The notes under the pieces were generated by a model that was given only the letters and a program-made list of their open reading frames with translations, made no database searches and had not been told where the DNA came from. A program made the position numbers and the translations under genes. This document shows positions 5,572 through 6,331 of a DNA stretch of 6,331 bases, in pieces. Position 1 is the stretch's first letter, and every line of letters starts with the position of its first letter. This DNA comes from JBHIDJ01 sp046760105 (GTDB lineage: Bacteria > Pseudomonadota > Gammaproteobacteria > Acidiferrobacterales > SPGG2), in assembly GCA_046760105.1 (NCBI GenBank), contig JBHIDJ010000167.1, positions 1-6,331 on the forward strand, written 5' to 3'.

Positions 5572-6331
5572 ATGAGCAGCAAACCCGTCGTTATCGTGTC
5601 CCGGAAACTGCCGCAAGCAGTCGAAGATCGCCTGCGTCGCGATTACAGGCCTCGCTTCAATGAAGAGGATCGGCTCTATACAAGTGAAGAATTAATCGAA
5701 CTGGCGAAAGGTGCCGACGCCATCTTCGCGTGCCACACTGAACATCTATCCAAGGATGTGATCACGCGCCTGCCTGAGAGTATCAGTGCCATTGTCAACT
5801 TTTCTGTCGGTGTCGATCATGTGGATTTGGCTGCGGCCCAGGCACGCGGCATTACGGTCACGAACACACCGGATGTGCTGACCGATGCCACCGCCGAGCT
5901 CACCATGCTGCTTATGCTGGGTGCAGCGCGGCGTGCGGCCGAAGGGGAACAGTTAGTGCGCACAGGAGCGTGGGATTCGTGGGGTCCCAGTTTCATGGTG
6001 GGCATCGAGGTGACAGGCAAGCGCCTCGGTATTATCGGTATGGGACGGGTCGGACAGGTGACGGCTCGGCGCGCGCGTGGGTTCGATATGACCATTCACT
6101 ATCACAATCGTCACCGACTGTCGCCGGAGCTGGTGGACGGTGCGACTTACCACGAAACAGCCGAAGACTTGCTCCCGCATTGTGACTTCCTGGCATTGCA
6201 TTGCCCGGCAACGCCGCAGACCGTACGCTTGCTGAACGCGGAGCGTATCGCGCTGCTTCCAGATGGGGCTATCGTGGTCAACGCCGCCCGCGGCAGCATC
6301 GTTGATGAGCAGGCGCTCATCGACGCGCTTC
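5572..6331 (+). CDS. D-isomer-specific 2-hydroxyacid dehydrogenase (glyoxylate/hydroxypyruvate reductase-like), 3' truncated by the window
   Basis: The first 253 codons of a protein that normally has about 310-330. The N-terminal catalytic lobe carries 'IVNFSVGVDHVDLAAAQARG' (74-93) and 'VTNTPDVLTDATAELTMLLM' (96-115), the standard signature of the family. The nucleotide-binding domain follows with the Rossmann loop 'GIIGMGRVGQ' (153-162), then 'LALHCPATPQT' (207-217) and 'VVNAARGSIVDEQAL' (235-249), which contains the substrate-binding Arg240. The catalytic Glu and His lie beyond the window edge. After beta-strand 2 the sequence reads 'YHNRHRL' and not an acidic residue, which suggests NADP(H) over NAD(H). 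The likely reaction is reduction of a 2-oxoacid such as glyoxylate or hydroxypyruvate to the D-hydroxyacid, in the cytoplasm. ATG 5572 is preferred over ATG 5566. It is separated from the exporter by 124 bp and may have its own promoter. Family very confident, substrate inferred. Confidence 0.92.
   Translation, partial: MSSKPVVIVSRKLPQAVEDRLRRDYRPRFNEEDRLYTSEELIELAKGADAIFACHTEHLSKDVITRLPESISAIVNFSVGVDHVDLAAAQARGITVTNTPDVLTDATAELTMLLMLGAARRAAEGEQLVRTGAWDSWGPSFMVGIEVTGKRLGIIGMGRVGQVTARRARGFDMTIHYHNRHRLSPELVDGATYHETAEDLLPHCDFLALHCPATPQTVRLLNAERIALLPDGAIVVNAARGSIVDEQALIDAL

Overview
The window is a compact bacterial region with seven protein-coding genes, all on the + strand. Six are complete; the last runs off the right edge. 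By eye the GC content is moderately high (roughly 55-60 %). The gene families suggest an aerobic, free-living proteobacterium, probably gamma- or betaproteobacterial. That placement rests on family content and composition only, because there is no rRNA or other phylogenetic marker.

Layout, left to right: (1) a small antibiotic-biosynthesis-monooxygenase-fold (ABM) protein at 87-407; (2) a cytoplasmic gamma-glutamyltransferase-family Ntn-hydrolase at 504-2096, closest in character to oxamate amidohydrolase (HpxW)-like members; (3) an OsmC-family thiol peroxidase-like protein at 2207-2722; (4) a 'core' methionine synthase at 2734-3783, a MetE catalytic domain without the folate-binding N-terminal half that resembles the MesD family of aerobic bacteria; (5) an AhpC/TSA-like redoxin with a CPVC motif at 3921-4451; (6) an EamA/DMT 10-TM exporter at about 4482-5447 with no clear start codon; (7) the first ~253 codons of a D-isomer-specific 2-hydroxyacid dehydrogenase from 5572.

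No mobile element, CRISPR array, tRNA or rRNA was seen. Every intergenic gap is under 140 bp. The tightest link is osmC-mesD (11 bp), which suggests co-translation; the other gaps (96, 110, 137, 30 and 124 bp) allow one transcript or a few overlapping units. Two short reading frames begin with ATGA overlaps at the stop codons of the redoxin gene (4448-4522) and the exporter gene (5444-5491), the second behind a perfect Shine-Dalgarno sequence.

As a set, the genes point to sulfur/thiol and redox metabolism: two thiol-peroxidase-type proteins flank a zinc-dependent homocysteine methyltransferase, with an amidohydrolase, a metabolite exporter and an oxidoreductase nearby. MesD enzymes are reported to need oxygen and a DUF1852 partner (MesX), and no such partner is encoded here. 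The most interesting question is therefore what supplies methyl groups to this enzyme and whether the adjacent OsmC and redoxin proteins take part. That functional link is inference from gene order only.
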